Of a DNA stretch of 42,570 nucleotides, positions 41,904-42,570 are shown one piece after another. The DNA comes from Candidatus Phocaeicola excrementigallinarum (GTDB lineage: Bacteria > Bacteroidota > Bacteroidia > Bacteroidales > Bacteroidaceae). Position 1 is the first letter of the stretch. Each line of letters begins with the position of its first letter. A model generated the notes under the pieces. The model was given only the letters and a program-made list of their open reading frames with translations, had not been told where the DNA came from and searched no databases. Position numbers and translations under genes: made by a program. Where the stretch lies: contig DWVR01000075.1 of the NCBI GenBank assembly GCA_019120125.1, positions 1 through 42,570 on the forward strand. Reading direction: 5' to 3'.

Positions 41904-42570
41904 ATGTGCAAGATGCTGACTATCAGAGCAGAGATTAAGAAGCAAGAACAGAAGTTGGATGGGACATACAATGTCAAGCTACGGTTTACCCTTGACCGGA
42001 AAGTAAAGCGTTTGTCAACGAGTTTATTTGTCACCAACAAAGACTTAACTAAAGACCTGAAAATCAAACAGACATCACCTATTAAGCAAGAGGTAGATTT
42101 TCTTATCCGTAGTTATCAGGAGAAATGTGCCAAGCTACAAATTGAATTAAACCATTACACACTTGATGAAGTGATGGACTACTTGGACGGTGAACATCAG
42201 AGGCAACAAACCATTGACTTTATCAAGTTCAGTAGAGAATGGATAGCCTCAACCACTATCAAAGGTGCACCCAATTACACTTCTGCCCTTAATGCCTTAA
42301 TACGCTTTATTGGTAAAGAAGAATTGGATGTAAACTTGATAACTCTTGACTTTTTAGAGAACTTCAAAGCATTTCTAAACAAAGAACGTGAAGAAAGAGC
42401 TAAGAAATTAGTAGCACAAGGTAAACGTGTCCCCTCTAACCGTTCTTTGTCCCTCTATTTGGTAAGCATTAAAAAGCTATTCAATGAAGCCAAGAAGAAG
42501 TACAACAAGAAAGACAAAAATCTGATTTTGATACCCAACTCACCTTTTGAGGACTTCACCATACCCAAAC
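41904..42570 (+). CDS. Tyrosine-recombinase integrase, 5' part (cut by window edge)
   Basis: 222 codons are visible from the ATG at 41904 (MCKMLTIRAEIKKQEQK) with no stop before the edge. The N-terminal arm-binding domain shows the usual beta-strand start GTYNVKLRFTLDRKVKRLST. The core-binding SAM-like helical domain spans about 90-215: IDFIKFSREWIA, NYTSALNALIRFIG, ITLDFLENFKAFLN and RSLSLYLVSIKKLFNEAKKK. The catalytic domain with R-H-R-Y would lie beyond the window. The pattern fits Bacteroidetes phage- or ICE-type integrases. Codon use is much more A/T-rich than in the chromosomal genes, and the position next to tRNA-Met supports a transferred element. Confidence 0.88.
   Translation, partial: MCKMLTIRAEIKKQEQKLDGTYNVKLRFTLDRKVKRLSTSLFVTNKDLTKDLKIKQTSPIKQEVDFLIRSYQEKCAKLQIELNHYTLDEVMDYLDGEHQRQQTIDFIKFSREWIASTTIKGAPNYTSALNALIRFIGKEELDVNLITLDFLENFKAFLNKEREERAKKLVAQGKRVPSNRSLSLYLVSIKKLFNEAKKKYNKKDKNLILIPNSPFEDFTIPK

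Larger units (their letters stand above)
41740..42570. mobile_element. Left end of an integrative element at the tRNA-Met 3' end (partial)
   Basis: Right after the tRNA the DNA becomes A/T-rich and carries a hairpin, tandem 11-bp repeats and a site-specific integrase. Tyrosine recombinases commonly use a tRNA 3' end as attachment site, with the element's end rebuilding the tRNA. The core itself cannot be delimited without the other end, which is outside the window. Start is set inside the T arm as the likely att region. Confidence 0.65.

Overview
This window reads as chromosome of a Bacteroidales bacterium, most likely Bacteroidaceae (Bacteroides/Phocaeicola type). The signs are repeated matches to the Bacteroides promoter (-7 TAnnTTTG, in places with a TTG about 20 nt upstream), weak or absent Shine-Dalgarno sites, a SusB-type GH97 glucosidase, a PtpA-like S9 peptidase, an EFR1 flavodoxin-ferredoxin and a surface-type lipoprotein with acidic residues after the lipobox Cys. 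I see no rRNA, no CRISPR array and one tRNA.

Layout. 1-2.7 kb: an outer-membrane barrel gene cut by the left edge and, upstream of it, a large coiled-coil lipoprotein; the pair resembles S-layer/OMP loci. 2.7-3.17 kb: a gene-free stretch with an orphan plus-strand promoter motif and a four-unit hairpin repeat. 3.2-12.7 kb: a tightly packed seven-gene minus-strand operon (rlmL-like, PtpA-like peptidase, purD, membrane protein, yqaA-like, mnmD, antiporter) behind one good promoter. 12.9-14.05 kb: mtnN-luxS, the two-step S-adenosylhomocysteine detoxification/AI-2 route. 14.1-16.65 kb: a YfhO-family membrane protein read divergently. 16.65-24.07 kb: a seven-gene glycan locus (flippase plus six proven or probable glycosyltransferases; no polymerase, no nucleotide-sugar genes). 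24.2-29 kb: metG, mnmA and an EFR1 protein separated by hairpin-rich spacers. 29.07-33 kb: ruvB, a second flippase-like gene and a DUF389 gene in an operon closed by a strong hairpin. 33-35 kb: a DEAD-box helicase. 35.2-37.4 kb: a GH97 alpha-glucosidase with the full inverting catalytic set. 37.3-41.5 kb: an operon of a calcium-type P-ATPase, a HAD phosphatase and ribF, whose 3' end overlaps the GH97 gene tail to tail.

The right end changes character: a tRNA-Met(CAU) at 41687-41760 is followed at once by A/T-rich DNA with tandem 11-bp repeats and a tyrosine-recombinase integrase that runs off the window. This looks like the left end of an element integrated at the tRNA 3' end.

Most of the window is housekeeping. 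The less ordinary parts are the non-coding repeats: two roughly 90-nt four-unit hairpin arrays that share layout and pairing but not sequence, related 27-nt repeats either side of the flippase gene, a 29-nt-arm inverted repeat with a diverged half copy elsewhere, and a 10-bp inverted repeat cluster after luxS. The S-layer-like pair, the glycan locus and the integrated element are the best leads for follow-up.
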